Under the pieces are notes generated by a model. The model did not search any database. It was not told the DNA's origin and saw only the letters and a list, made by a program, of their open reading frames with translations. This document shows, piece by piece, positions 1-9,004 of a stretch of 64,000 bases of DNA; position 1 is the first letter of the stretch; every line of letters starts with the position of its first letter. This stretch comes from Ferranicluibacter rubi. Its GTDB lineage: Bacteria; Pseudomonadota; Alphaproteobacteria; Rhizobiales; Rhizobiaceae. The stretch lies in assembly GCF_011603255.1 (NCBI RefSeq), contig NZ_JAANCM010000015.1, positions 34,109 through 98,108 of the forward strand, given 5' to 3'. The translations under genes were made by a program, and so were the position numbers.

Positions 1-27
1 TCCAACGAATAGAATTGATGCGTCAGT

Positions 28-249
28 TCAGTATTCTTGATGATCATTGACAGCGAACACGCCGATATCGCGGCGGACCACCGTGGGAAGATTCTGCAGT
101 TGCCGGCGCGTGATCCGGCGTGTCGCCGAAAGCTTTTGCCGGTCGATGACCGCCTTCACGATGCGGATGATCGCGCTGACGGGATGGCGGGCCAATTCCG
201 CCGGCTCTAAGATTATTCTTGTCTTGAAGGGAATGATGTTGCTGTTCAT
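28..249 (-). CDS. Small DUF1127-like protein
   Basis: A 73-residue basic protein. The C-terminal half has the layout of DUF1127 (YjiS-like) proteins: an arginine-rich helix, then a turn ending RRDIGVF at about residues 60-66. In alphaproteobacteria such small Arg-rich proteins are linked to RNA turnover and to phosphate or carbon metabolism, and several are targets of LysR-type regulators. The reading frame stays open further upstream, but the ATG at 249 places the start just before the conserved part. The gene is divergent from the LysR gene that begins at 356. Family membership is moderately supported by the C-terminal motif; the function is unknown. Confidence 0.55.
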   Translation of the reverse strand: MNSNIIPFKTRIILEPAELARHPVSAIIRIVKAVIDRQKLSATRRITRRQLQNLPTVVRRDIGVFAVNDHQEY

Positions 250-355
250 GGCCGGCGTCTCCGTTGCCCGTGCCTTGACAATGCGCGCCGGTCGATGTTC
301 AATCAAACGAAATGAACTCATGGTATCGTTCAGTTTTTCTGATGATGGATCCGAC

Positions 356-1240
356 ATGAATATGATGATGCGGCACGCGCTGCCGATGCTCGAAATCGAC
401 GTGCTCAAGACCTTCGTGGCCATTGCCGAGACCGGCAATTTCACCACGGCGGCCGAGGCCGTCTACCGCACGCCGTCGGCCGTCTCGATGCAGATCAAGA
501 AGATGGAAGAGCTTCTCGGTTGCGCGCTGTTCCTGCGCGATGCGCGCTCGGTGTCGCTGACGCCGAAGGGGGAGGTGCTGCTGGGCTTTGCGCGGCGCAT
601 GCTGGCGCTCAACAATGAAGCGGTCACGCGCTTCCTCATGCCGGACATGCACGGCGTGGTGCGTCTCGGCGCGCCGGAAGATCTTGGCGAGCGTATCCTT
701 CCCGACGTTCTCAAGCGGTTCGGGGAGACCTTTCCGAACGTCACGGTCGATGTCACCATCGGCCAGAGCAATGTCATGCGCAAACGCGTCGAGGAGCGGC
801 GCATGGACATCGTGATCTACAACAGCTTCCCGAGCGATACGCTGCGCGACGGCGAGATCCTCATGGAGGAACGGCTCGTCTGGGCGGGTACACGGTGCGG
901 CACCGCCCATCTGCGCGAGCCGCTGCCCGTCTCGATGTGGGAAGACGGCTGCGTGTGGCGGGCCGATGCGATCGACAAGCTGAACAAAGCAGGGCGCGCC
1001 CATCGCGTGGCGTTTCTTAGCGCACATACGACGGGCCAGAAGGCGGCGATCCTTGCGGACCTCGCGATTGCGCCATTGCCCCGCTATCTCGTTCAGGGCG
1101 ATCTCGTGGAGCTTGGGCCGGCGGAAGGTCTGCCGGACCTCGGAACCTACAACATCGGCATCCAGACGATCGACGACGCGTCAGCACCCGTGCTTGCGGT
1201 TGCCGAGCATGTGCGGGCCGCCTGCATCGCGCTCGTCTGA
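356..1240 (+). CDS. LysR-family transcriptional regulator
   Basis: A 294-residue protein with an N-terminal winged helix-turn-helix at about residues 12-70 (FVAIAETGNFTTAAE, then TPSAVSMQIKKMEELLG), followed by a periplasmic-binding-protein-like effector domain. This is the usual LysR size. The frame is open back to position 47, but the HTH fixes the functional start near the ATG at 356. The gene is divergent from the small DUF1127-like gene (28-249), the classic layout for a LysR regulator and its target. The effector is unknown. The effector domain resembles the LrhA/PecT-like group more than LsrB/VtlR, which is an impression from memory rather than a search result. Confidence 0.85.
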   Translation: MNMMMRHALPMLEIDVLKTFVAIAETGNFTTAAEAVYRTPSAVSMQIKKMEELLGCALFLRDARSVSLTPKGEVLLGFARRMLALNNEAVTRFLMPDMHGVVRLGAPEDLGERILPDVLKRFGETFPNVTVDVTIGQSNVMRKRVEERRMDIVIYNSFPSDTLRDGEILMEERLVWAGTRCGTAHLREPLPVSMWEDGCVWRADAIDKLNKAGRAHRVAFLSAHTTGQKAAILADLAIAPLPRYLVQGDLVELGPAEGLPDLGTYNIGIQTIDDASAPVLAVAEHVRAACIALV

Positions 1241-1243
1241 TCG

Positions 1244-2389
1244 TCAGGCGCTGTCGGTGGTCTTCTTCAGCCAGCGCAGCACGCGGATTTCGTCGTCGTT
1301 CATCCAGCGCGTCATCTTTTCGCTGGTGCTCTTTCGCTGCGCGCGAAGCGTACGCAGTTCGCCATTCTCGAAATCCTCGAATACCTTGGGGTGAATGTAG
1401 GAGCTCCGGCACACGGCCCGCGTATTGACCAGTGCGGCCGCGATGCCATCCACCGCCTCGTTGATCTGGCGCTTGCGCTGCCGCTCGCTCGTCTCCGGCT
1501 CCACGGTCGAAAGCGCCGTCGCCGCCATCTGCGTTGCGCCCCAGGTGCGAAACTGGCGCGAGGAGAATTCACCGCCGGTCGCTTCGCGGATATAGGCGTT
1601 CACGTCCTGCGAGCGGATCTGATGGCGGTCGCCATCTTCATCAAGATATTGGAACAGATGCTGGCCCGGCAGCTCCTGCAGCGAGCGGATGATGCGGGTG
1701 ATCCGGCGGTCATTGTGGCTGAGGCGCCATTCCTTGCCGGACTTTCCCTTGAACTGAAAGTGCACACTCGATCCCGACACTTTCACATGCCGGTTCTTCA
1801 GCGTCGTCAGGCCATAGGAGCCGTTCTCCTCGGCATAGACCGTGTTGCCGACGCGGATGAAGAGGTTGTCGAGCAGCCAGACGATGGTGGCGAGCGCTTT
1901 TTCCATGCCCGGCGTGCGCATGCGCAGATCATGATCGACGCGCTCGCGGATTCGCGGCAGACGTGACGCGAAGGACGGCAGCAACGCGAACTTTGCCTTG
2001 CCGCGCTCGGCGTGCCAGTCGGCATGGTAGCGATATTGCTTGCGGCCGCGTGCGTCCTTGCCGATCGCCTGCAGATGCGTCTGCGGATCCGGCGAAATCA
2101 GAACCTCGGTATAGGCCGGGGGAATGGCGAGCGCCGCGATGCGCTCGACTTCGCCCGGATCGGAAATGCGCTGGCCGTCGGGTCCGTAATAGAGGAAGCC
2201 GTTCTTCCCCTGCTTGCGGGTGATGCCGTCTTCGAGGCGCGAGAGATAGACGAGTTCGGGCGCCGGCGTATCGCCGTCTTGGCCGGCGGCGCGTTTCTTG
2301 CCGACCGAAGCGGCTATCGAGGATGTGATCTGGTCCACGGCCGTATGAACTTCACCGGCAAGCGGAAGTTCCGGTGCGAGGCGTTCCAT
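1244..2389 (-). CDS. Type IB DNA topoisomerase
   Basis: A 381-residue bacterial topoisomerase IB of the poxvirus/eukaryote type. Such enzymes relax supercoils by forming a 3'-phosphotyrosyl intermediate, without ATP or a metal ion. Visible hallmarks are the IPPAYTEV segment near residue 90, the catalytic-domain basic residues (KNRHVKVSG; FRTWGAT with the Arg and Trp of the active site), and the C-terminal SSYIHPKVFE segment carrying the nucleophilic Tyr. It is full length for the family. It converges with the LysR gene, with 3 bp between the stops. Bacterial TopIB genes are patchily distributed and often sit alone, as here. Confidence 0.92.
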   Translation of the reverse strand: MERLAPELPLAGEVHTAVDQITSSIAASVGKKRAAGQDGDTPAPELVYLSRLEDGITRKQGKNGFLYYGPDGQRISDPGEVERIAALAIPPAYTEVLISPDPQTHLQAIGKDARGRKQYRYHADWHAERGKAKFALLPSFASRLPRIRERVDHDLRMRTPGMEKALATIVWLLDNLFIRVGNTVYAEENGSYGLTTLKNRHVKVSGSSVHFQFKGKSGKEWRLSHNDRRITRIIRSLQELPGQHLFQYLDEDGDRHQIRSQDVNAYIREATGGEFSSRQFRTWGATQMAATALSTVEPETSERQRKRQINEAVDGIAAALVNTRAVCRSSYIHPKVFEDFENGELRTLRAQRKSTSEKMTRWMNDDEIRVLRWLKKTTDSA

Positions 2390-2516
2390 CGCGCAGATTT
2401 TTCGACAACGGCATGACGATTTTTGTCACGAACATGTGAACCTTTTTGAAGCTCCGGCGTTATGTGGCCGAAGACACATGTCTTTCTTCCACTGGCGTTA
2501 TTCAAGGACCCAAGCC

Positions 2517-2675
2517 ATGACCGCAAAGACCATCGCTACCGTCGGCATCGTACTCGTCTCTCTCGTTTCGCTTTCCGCTTGCGGTAACACTATCCGCGGC
2601 GTGGGCCGGGACACGGCAAACACCGTCAACGCCACGCAGGATGCAGGCCGCAGCGTCGAACGCGCCGCCAACTGA
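2517..2675 (+). CDS. Entericidin-like small lipoprotein
   Basis: A 52-residue precursor with a lysine-containing n-region, a hydrophobic stretch (IATVGIVLVSLVSLSACG) and a lipobox ending at Cys23. It is followed by a short Thr/Asn/Ala-rich mature part (GNTIRGVGRDTANTVNATQD) typical of entericidin A/B proteins. Family members are small envelope lipoproteins tied to stress or stationary-phase toxin-antidote behaviour in enterics; in rhizobia the role is undefined. The ATG at 2517 is chosen because it gives a proper signal peptide. A terminator-like hairpin follows at 2694-2726. Confidence 0.8.
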   Translation: MTAKTIATVGIVLVSLVSLSACGNTIRGVGRDTANTVNATQDAGRSVERAAN

Positions 2676-2693
2676 TCCGACCCGATTTTGCAA

Positions 2694-2726
2694 AGCGCCG
2701 GCGACCGTGGGTCTGCCGGCGTTTTC
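2694..2726 (+). terminator. Intrinsic terminator after the entericidin-like gene
   Basis: A 7-bp GC stem (CGCCGGC at 2696-2702 with GCCGGCG at 2715-2721) is followed directly by TTTTCG. It lies 20 bp after the lipoprotein stop. Confidence 0.6.
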
Positions 2727-2754
2727 GTGTCTGGCAACAGGGCACTGGTCGCCT

Positions 2755-3537
2755 ATGATGATGCCCATGTTCGCAAAGCTTCTCCTGGCGCTGGTCCTGA
2801 TGGTTTCTCTTTCTCCCGACGCCCGTGGCGCCTGCCGGATCGTTCGGCACCTTGGGGCCGACTACGCCGTATGCGACGTCGATCCCGCGACGGCCTCTCT
2901 CACGATCTTCCATGCGGACGAGACGGGCCGGCCCTATGGCGGCTTCACCGCTTTGAAGACCGATCTTCTTCGCGATCAGACACGGCTCGATTTCGCGATG
3001 AATGGCGGCATGTACGAGAAGGACCTCTCACCCGTCGGGCTTCTGGTCATCGACGGCGTCGAGCGCAAGCCGATCGCGACCGGCGAGGGCTGGGGTAATT
3101 TCTATCTGCTTCCGAATGGTGTCTTCGCCCTGTCGAACGGCAAGGCTATCGTCAGGGAAACGGAGGCCTACCGGCGTTCGGTGGTGGCCACGCCCGATGT
3201 CGCGACACAATCCGGGCCAATGCTCGTCATCGACGGCGCGCTCCACCCTGCGTTCAAGCCACAAAGCGACAGTCTGCAGATCCGCAACGGCGTCGGCGTC
3301 GATGAGAAGGGCCTCGTGCATTTTGCCGTCGCGCTATCGCCAGTGCGCTTTCACGATTTCGCCACGCTCTATCGCGACGCGCTCGGCTGTCCGAATGCGC
3401 TGTTTCTCGACGGGCACATTTCCAGTCTCTACGCGCCCGACCTCGGCCGTATCGACGAGACCTATCCGATGGGGCCGATCATCGCGGTGACGACGCCGAT
3501 GTGGCACGGCGCCGTTCTTCCCAAGCCCGCTCCGTAG
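2755..3537 (+). CDS. Phosphodiester glycosidase family (DUF2233/NAGPA-like) exported protein
   Basis: About 260 residues. A hydrophobic signal sequence (FAKLLLALVLMVSLSP) is followed by a NAGPA-type domain. Family signatures are FAMNGGMYEKD near residue 85, LLVIDG, the NFYLLPNGVF strand, SGPMLVIDG, IRNGVGVDEKG and the C-terminal CPNALFLDGHISSLY segment. These proteins are related to the enzyme that uncovers mannose-6-phosphate diesters; in bacteria some act on phosphodiester-linked sugars in envelope polymers. The start is one of four in-frame ATGs at 2755, 2758, 2761 and 2767, which differ by only a few residues. It probably acts in the periplasm. The substrate cannot be told from sequence. 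Confidence 0.8.
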   Translation: MMMPMFAKLLLALVLMVSLSPDARGACRIVRHLGADYAVCDVDPATASLTIFHADETGRPYGGFTALKTDLLRDQTRLDFAMNGGMYEKDLSPVGLLVIDGVERKPIATGEGWGNFYLLPNGVFALSNGKAIVRETEAYRRSVVATPDVATQSGPMLVIDGALHPAFKPQSDSLQIRNGVGVDEKGLVHFAVALSPVRFHDFATLYRDALGCPNALFLDGHISSLYAPDLGRIDETYPMGPIIAVTTPMWHGAVLPKPAP

Positions 3538-3540
3538 AGC

Positions 3541-3909
3541 CTAGGCCTTCGGAAAGGCCCGCTCCAGTCCGCCCGACTTGGTGAGCCCGGTGCGGAAAGC
3601 CTGATAGGCCGCATGCTGCGATGAGCGTGCCGCTTCGGTCAGGCGAATCTGTAGCCGGGCAGGGGCGACATTGCCGAGCCAGAAGCCGCGCTGCTCCAGC
3701 TTCAGCGTGTGCAGGAAGCGTGCGCCGGCCGAACGGTCGAGGAAGCGGTGCAGCCCGTCGATCAGCGCGTCATCCTGTTGCGGATTGTCCATCATCAGCG
3801 ACAGAAAGGCCGTGTCCGCCGTCTGGAAGCGTTCGATGACGTCGGCAACCGCATCGCGGCCCGTCGGCGTCGGCTGCTGCATGGGGCTGATCGTCGTGTG
3901 CGTGTTCAT
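3541..3909 (-). CDS. Hypothetical protein
   Basis: A 122-residue, probably soluble protein with no signal peptide, membrane segment or motif that I recognise. The ATG at 3909 is preferred over an upstream TTG because a GAGGGA ribosome-binding site lies just before it. The predicted product is helical and charged, with an Arg/Gln-rich C-terminal half. It converges with the preceding gene (3 bp between stops), and its promoter side faces the solute-binding gene at 4000-5055. Codon usage looks like that of its neighbours, so it is likely a real gene of unknown function. Confidence 0.6.
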   Translation of the reverse strand: MNTHTTISPMQQPTPTGRDAVADVIERFQTADTAFLSLMMDNPQQDDALIDGLHRFLDRSAGARFLHTLKLEQRGFWLGNVAPARLQIRLTEAARSSQHAAYQAFRTGLTKSGGLERAFPKA

Positions 3910-3999
3910 GGGGTCCCTCAAGCCGGTGTCTGCGTTCTCGCGCCGTCATGCCATACGAGGCTGAAGCAGGACTGGAGTGCTGCACTGTGAAGGGAACCG

Positions 4000-5055
4000 T
4001 CAGAGGGCGGCCTTGACCTTCGCGGCGATGTCGGCGGGCAGCCAGGCGGTCCAGACAGGCTCGAACGTCTTCAGGAAGTAGAGCGCCGCATCCTCACGGC
4101 TGCCGTTGGTCTGGTCCATATGGGCCAGCACGCTATTGACCGTCTGATTGTCCCACTGCCGTTTCGAGACATAGGCGAGGGCTTCGGGACCGGCCTTTTC
4201 GGAGAAGCCGCGGGTGACGATCGTATAGACATCGGTGGTGGGATAGCCGTTGACGACAGGCGCGCTGCAATCCGGCACCGCCGTGCAGTTGTTCCACTCG
4301 GCCCGGTCGTGGGTGACGCCGAAGGAGAGTTTGACCATCTCGTATTTGCCGAGGATTGCGGTGGGCGCCCAGTAATAGCCGAGCCAGCCCTTCTTCTCCT
4401 CGAAGGCCCGGGCGATCGAGCCGTCGAGATCGGCCGCCGATCCGGAATTGATCAGCTGGAACCCGGCGTCGTTGCCCTTCAAGGCCCGGTAGAGGTTGGA
4501 TGTCGGGATCTGGCAGTTCCAGTCCGAGGGACAGTTGTGGATCGCGCCCTTCGTGGCGTCCTGCGGCGAGGGGAAGAGTTCCGGGTGCTTCAGCGCATCC
4601 TGCACCGTCTTGATGTCGGGATGGGCATCGCTGATGTAGCGTGGGATCCACCAGCCTTCGACACCGCCGTCCGTCAGAACCCGCGCCGCTTCGACCAGCC
4701 GGCCATCCCGCAGCGCATCGGTGAGCGGTGCCTGCAGCGAGGCCGCCCAGATCTCCGGCGCCATGTCGGGCCGCCCCTCCGCATTCATCGAGGCGAAGGT
4801 CGGCATCGTGTCGCCGGGCACGAGCTGAACCGTGCAGCCATAGCCCTTCTCCAGAATGAACCTGTCGATATGGGCCGTGATGGCGGACGATCCCCAGGTC
4901 ATCTCGGCAATCGACAGCGTGCCGCAGCCTGCGGCCCGGGCGGGCGTGCCCGACAGCAACAGGACGCTGCCGGCGAGAAGGCCGAGCGCGGTCGCAAGGG
5001 CCGGGCCGACGGCGGCCTTCGTCATCTTTTCGCAAACGTCGCGAATGTTCTTCAT
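4000..5055 (-). CDS. Glycine betaine/proline-type ABC transporter substrate-binding protein (OpuAC/ProX family)
   Basis: A 351-residue precursor with an N-terminal signal peptide (ALGLLAGSVLLLSGTPARA, cleavage near residue 42) and an OpuAC domain: AEMTWGSSAITAHI, GWWIPRYI, and WLGYYWAPTAILGKY with the aromatic residues that usually form a quaternary-ammonium box. Such periplasmic proteins deliver betaine, choline or related solutes to an ABC importer. No permease or ATPase gene lies beside it, so it is an orphan binding component here. The start is the ATG at 5055. The frame extends upstream, but the signal sequence sits directly after this Met. Confidence 0.85.
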   Translation of the reverse strand: MKNIRDVCEKMTKAAVGPALATALGLLAGSVLLLSGTPARAAGCGTLSIAEMTWGSSAITAHIDRFILEKGYGCTVQLVPGDTMPTFASMNAEGRPDMAPEIWAASLQAPLTDALRDGRLVEAARVLTDGGVEGWWIPRYISDAHPDIKTVQDALKHPELFPSPQDATKGAIHNCPSDWNCQIPTSNLYRALKGNDAGFQLINSGSAADLDGSIARAFEEKKGWLGYYWAPTAILGKYEMVKLSFGVTHDRAEWNNCTAVPDCSAPVVNGYPTTDVYTIVTRGFSEKAGPEALAYVSKRQWDNQTVNSVLAHMDQTNGSREDAALYFLKTFEPVWTAWLPADIAAKVKAAL

Positions 5056-5591
5056 CAGACCGACGCCTCCGGTGCGAACGCACGATGTCCCGCGATCATG
5101 TGTTGCCGATATTTTCCCGTCCGGACAGCCTAGAAGCTCTGGGACAGAAATCAACCGCTGTTCTTGGCCGTTTCGAATCGGAACCACCGCGCAAGCCATT
5201 GAATTTCATCTCTTTCGAATGTTCGGTTTCGTGAGCGCTCTTACCTCTAGGGACGTCGTGCCGGCAGACGCGCCGATCAGCGCCGGTTCATTCGAGATGA
5301 CGTGATTGTGACGAAAACGGAGACCGAGCCCTGCGGGTAACTCTCTGGTAACTCTCACGGCCTAAGGATGGTGCCGTGGCTGGTCACAGCTGCTCTGCCG
5401 GATCAGGTTTTGCGTCCCGGCAATCTGCCAGCCTCGTGGCATCCGTTCGATGCCTCCGCTTGACCGCCCCGCACCGTGCGTTTTTCGGTGTCGAGGGCGG
5501 AAAACCGCAGGGCTCCGGCTGCTGCGGTTTTTGCGCGGGATCATCCCGGCCTGTCCATGGCGTCCACCGTTTCCCGGTGATATCAGGCCAC
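5056..5591 (+). promoter_or_regulatory. Intergenic leader region upstream of cobQ
   Basis: A 536-bp gap between the divergent solute-binding gene and cobQ. The half next to cobQ (about 5290-5590) looks like a transcribed leader, because it holds a strong terminator-type hairpin at 5501-5532 only 60 bp before the start codon. No cobalamin aptamer core is present: there is no GCCACTG and no ACTGTAA-like box. A GGTGCC at about 5371 and an ATCTGCCAGCC segment near 5428 only loosely resemble the two ends of a cobalamin riboswitch. No convincing gene is seen in the gap. Confidence 0.4.
5501..5532 (+). terminator. Terminator/attenuator hairpin in the cobQ leader
   Basis: A perfect 10-bp stem (AAAACCGCAG at 5501-5510 with CTGCGGTTTT at 5522-5531) has an 11-nt loop and ends in a T run. 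It lies 60 bp before the cobQ ATG, in the same orientation. It could be the off-state of an attenuator or the end of a short leader RNA. Confidence 0.65.
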
Positions 5592-7049
5592 ATGGCAAAA
5601 TCGATCATGCTTCAGGGGACGGGTTCGGATGTCGGCAAGACCGTGCTCGTCGCCGGTCTCTGCCGGCTCGCCTCCAATCGCGGATGCCGCGTCGCGCCTT
5701 TCAAGCCGCAAAACATGTCCAACAACGCGGCCGTCTCCGCCGATGGCGGTGAGATCGGCCGGGCGCAGTGGCTGCAATCGCTCGCCGCCCGCATCCAGTC
5801 CTCGATCCACATGAACCCCGTGCTCCTCAAGCCGCAGTCGGAGACCGGCAGCCAGGTCGTGGTGCAGGGCAAGGTCGTCGGGCAGGCGCGGGGGCGCGAC
5901 TATCAGGCGATGAAGCCGAAGCTGCTCGGCGCCGTGCTGGAAAGCTTCGAGACGATCCGCGCCGGACGCGATCTCGTGATCGTCGAGGGCGCGGGCTCGC
6001 CGGCCGAGATCAACCTGCGGGCCGGCGACATCGCCAATATGGGATTTGCGACGCGTGCGGGCGTGCCCGTGGTGCTGGTTGGCGACATCGACCGCGGCGG
6101 CGTCATCGCCTCGCTTGTGGGAACGCATACCGTGCTCATGCCCGAGGACAGGGCCATGGTCACGGGATACCTGATCAACAAGTTCCGGGGCGATGTGACC
6201 CTGTTCGATGACGGGCTCACCGCCATTGGCGGCTTTACCGGCTGGCCCTGTTTCGGCGTGGTGCCCTGGCTGAAGGCCGCGCGCCAGCTTCCGGCGGAGG
6301 ATTCCGTCGTTCTCGAACGCCTGTCGCGAGGAACGGCGCGAGCGCTGACCATCGCCGTGCCCGTGCTGCCGCGCATCGCCAATTTTGACGATCTCGATCC
6401 GCTCGCCGCCGAACCGTCCGTGGACCTCCGCTTCATCCAGCCCGGCGACCGCCTGCCGGAGGATGCGGCGCTCGTCATTCTCCCGGGCTCGAAAGCGACG
6501 ATCTCGGATCTCGCGGCCCTCAGGGCTGCGGGCTGGGACAAGGATCTCGCCCGCCACCTGCGGCATGGCGGACGGGTGATCGGCCTTTGCGGCGGCTACC
6601 AGATGCTCGGGCGCCGGATCTCAGACCCGCTCGGCATCGAGGGCGGAACCGCCGAGATCGATGGCCTCGGCCTGCTCGACGTGGAGACCGAGATGGCGCG
6701 CGAAAAGGTGGTGCGCAACAGCGGCGCCCGTTCCACGGAACACGATGTCGCGCTGGAGGGCTACGAGATCCACCTCGGCAAGACCACCGGGCCGGACTGC
6801 GCGCGGCCGCCCGTTATCATCGAGGACCGCCCGGACGGTGCGCTTTCGCCCGACGGCTGTGTCATGGGGACCTATCTCCACGGGCTGTTCGCTAGCGACG
6901 CCTACCGCGCAGCCCTCCTGCGCAGCTTCGGCATCGAGGCGGAGGCCTTCGATTATCGTGGTTCCGTCGATGCGGCGCTCGATGCGGTCGCCGGGGAACT
7001 GGAGGCCGTGCTCGATCCGCGCTGGCTCGACGGGCTCATGGGTCGCTAG
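5592..7049 (+). CDS. cobQ: Cobyric acid synthase CobQ
   Basis: A 485-residue amidotransferase of adenosylcobalamin synthesis. It amidates four side chains of adenosylcobyrinic acid a,c-diamide using glutamine and ATP. The N-terminal dethiobiotin-synthetase-like ATPase domain starts [12 protein letters not shown] (P-loop, residues 6-17) and includes [11 protein letters not shown] and [12 protein letters not shown]. The C-terminal class I glutamine amidotransferase domain carries the Cys nucleophile in [10 protein letters not shown] and the His in GTYLHGLF. The ATG at 5592 is chosen because the ATPase domain begins at once; the open frame before it is leader sequence. It is separated from the other cob genes by the ClC gene and has its own attenuator-like leader. 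Confidence 0.95.
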   Translation: MAKSIMLQGTGSDVGKTVLVAGLCRLASNRGCRVAPFKPQNMSNNAAVSADGGEIGRAQWLQSLAARIQSSIHMNPVLLKPQSETGSQVVVQGKVVGQARGRDYQAMKPKLLGAVLESFETIRAGRDLVIVEGAGSPAEINLRAGDIANMGFATRAGVPVVLVGDIDRGGVIASLVGTHTVLMPEDRAMVTGYLINKFRGDVTLFDDGLTAIGGFTGWPCFGVVPWLKAARQLPAEDSVVLERLSRGTARALTIAVPVLPRIANFDDLDPLAAEPSVDLRFIQPGDRLPEDAALVILPGSKATISDLAALRAAGWDKDLARHLRHGGRVIGLCGGYQMLGRRISDPLGIEGGTAEIDGLGLLDVETEMAREKVVRNSGARSTEHDVALEGYEIHLGKTTGPDCARPPVIIEDRPDGALSPDGCVMGTYLHGLFASDAYRAALLRSFGIEAEAFDYRGSVDAALDAVAGELEAVLDPRWLDGLMGR

Positions 7050-7079
7050 AGCGTCGTCGCCTGTGTCGCTGAAATCGCT

Positions 7080-8885
7080 CTAGAATTCGCCGGATGCCTC
7101 GCGGCGGCGGCGGTCGAGTTCCTCGCTGTAGCGGCGCAGGGTGTAGCTTTCGGTGAGCACACCGACGACGCGGCGCTCGATCAGGTTGTTGCAGACGGCG
7201 AGCGCGTCGCTCTCGGTCTTGTCGAACAGAGTCGCCGCCTGCCGGGCGTTCATGTTCGGCTGCAGGAAGTCGTTCGGCAGCTTGATGTAGTCTTCGATCC
7301 CCTTGCCGGCTGCGTCCTTTTCCACCGGGCTCGCATAGACCTCGGGAATGAGGATGACCCCGCCATAGCGGTTGTTGTCGTCGACGACGATGGCGCGCTG
7401 GGCCGAGCCAAGTGGGAATTCGGCTTTCAACTCGTCCAGCGTCGCCTTTGCGTTGATGGTGCGGACATCGGGCCGCATCAGCCGTCCCACGGTCAGGTTG
7501 CGGATCCAGCCGACATCATGGGCGCTGCGAATGCTTTCGCCGCGCAGATGGAAGCGCCATGTGGCAAACGAGTAGCCGAAGGTGGTGCGCACGACCAGCG
7601 ATGAGGTGATGACGGCCGCCAGCACGAGCGTGGTGATGGGAAAGTCGCCGGTAATCTCCAGCGCGAGGAAGGTCATCGTCAGCGGCCCGCCGATGATGGC
7701 CACCGCAAGCGAGCTCATGCCGACCACGGCATAGATGACTGGCGTCAGCGTGGTGTCGCCGAAGACGTAAGGAACGACGCCGGCAAAGACCTTGCCGAGC
7801 AATGCGCCCATAAACAGCGAGGCGAAGAACAGCCCGCCGCGAAAGCCGGAGCCGATCGACACCGCGGTCGCGATCGACTTCATCAGGAACAGGCCGATCA
7901 GCATGGCGATGGGCGTGGCGTGCGCGAGGTTCAGATGCAGCGCGCCATGACCGCCCGAAAGAACCTGCGGCGAGATGGTCGCCAGCAGCCCGACCACGAC
8001 GCCGCCGATGGCGGGGCGCAGCGGCGCGGGGATGTCGCTTTTGCGGGCGATCTCTTCCGTCAGCGACACGCCCTTCATGATGAGGATGGCGACGCCGGCG
8101 CAAAGCGCGCCGAGCAGGATGGCCGGCACGTAGTCGCCGGGGACGACATCGCCGAATGCGCCTATGTCGATGGTGAACTCCTCGCCCCAGAGCAGGCGCG
8201 TCACGAGGTTGGCGACCAGCGCGGAGACGACGACCGGGGTCAGCGAGGCGATGGTGTAGGAGCCGATGATCAGCTCGAAGGCGTAAAAGGCGCCGGTCAG
8301 CGGCGCGTTGAAGGCCGCCGCTATGGCGCCGGCCGCGCCGCAGCCGAGCAGCGTGCGCAGATCGTTGCGCCGAAGCTTCAGTTTCACGCCGATCTTCGAG
8401 GCGAGGCCGGAGGCGAGCTGGGTGTAGCCGGCCTCCAGGCCGACGGAGGCGCCGAAACCGTTGGAAACGAGGTTCTGCACGGCGACCACGATGCTGTCGG
8501 TCAACGACATCCGGCCCCCGTGCAGCGCATTCGCCTCGATCGGGTCGACCATCGCTTTCTTGCGCCAGAGCGCGAGGCCCATCATGAGCAATCCCAGCAG
8601 CAGCCCGCCGACGATCGGTGCCATGAGAATGGCGATCTGCCCCTTGAGGTCGGCGGAGCTGACGCGCTCGTATTCGGAGATGCCGAAGATCAGCTTGTGC
8701 AGTTGCAGCGAGATGAAGCTCATGGCGATGACGGCGAGCCCCGAGGTGAGACCGACGACGATGCCGGCAACGAGCAGCCCGATCTCGCTGCGCCGGGCGA
8801 AGATGCGCCATTCCGAAAATGTGACGGATTTCCGGGCCAGGCGCTTCACGCGGGCAAGGGTCAGGGACTTCAGGACGTCGGGCAT
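7080..8885 (-). CDS. ClC-family chloride channel/antiporter with C-terminal CBS domains
   Basis: A 601-residue polytopic membrane protein. The N-terminal ~450 residues are a ClC transporter core (GAAGAIAAAFNAPLTGAFYAFE; GFRGGLFFASLFMGALLG). The remaining ~150 residues are a cytoplasmic CBS pair (LTVGRLMRPDVRTI onward). Selectivity motifs depart from textbook forms. The GSGIP serine motif is not recognisable, GREGP is replaced by GLEAG (the gating-type Glu is kept, Glu151), and GxFxP reads GGLFFAS. The ion carried is therefore uncertain. The start is the ATG at 8885; the frame continues upstream over the riboswitch region, which is not coding. It converges with cobQ. Confidence 0.85.
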   Translation of the reverse strand: MPDVLKSLTLARVKRLARKSVTFSEWRIFARRSEIGLLVAGIVVGLTSGLAVIAMSFISLQLHKLIFGISEYERVSSADLKGQIAILMAPIVGGLLLGLLMMGLALWRKKAMVDPIEANALHGGRMSLTDSIVVAVQNLVSNGFGASVGLEAGYTQLASGLASKIGVKLKLRRNDLRTLLGCGAAGAIAAAFNAPLTGAFYAFELIIGSYTIASLTPVVVSALVANLVTRLLWGEEFTIDIGAFGDVVPGDYVPAILLGALCAGVAILIMKGVSLTEEIARKSDIPAPLRPAIGGVVVGLLATISPQVLSGGHGALHLNLAHATPIAMLIGLFLMKSIATAVSIGSGFRGGLFFASLFMGALLGKVFAGVVPYVFGDTTLTPVIYAVVGMSSLAVAIIGGPLTMTFLALEITGDFPITTLVLAAVITSSLVVRTTFGYSFATWRFHLRGESIRSAHDVGWIRNLTVGRLMRPDVRTINAKATLDELKAEFPLGSAQRAIVVDDNNRYGGVILIPEVYASPVEKDAAGKGIEDYIKLPNDFLQPNMNARQAATLFDKTESDALAVCNNLIERRVVGVLTESYTLRRYSEELDRRRREASGEF

Positions 8886-9004
8886 GGGAGGCTCGATCTC
8901 GTCGGGCGTCTCCGCTAAGGAAACGCTTGAGCTTCGGGTCGGGCGGAGATGCGGACATAGCGCGGAAGATTGACTTGATCCAGCGACGCGCCTAATCTTG
9001 GCGT

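Noticed and set aside
5360..5440. Cobalamin riboswitch upstream of cobQ
   Set aside because: GGTGCC and ATCTGCCAGCC look like its two ends, but they are about 60 bp apart with none of the internal conserved boxes.
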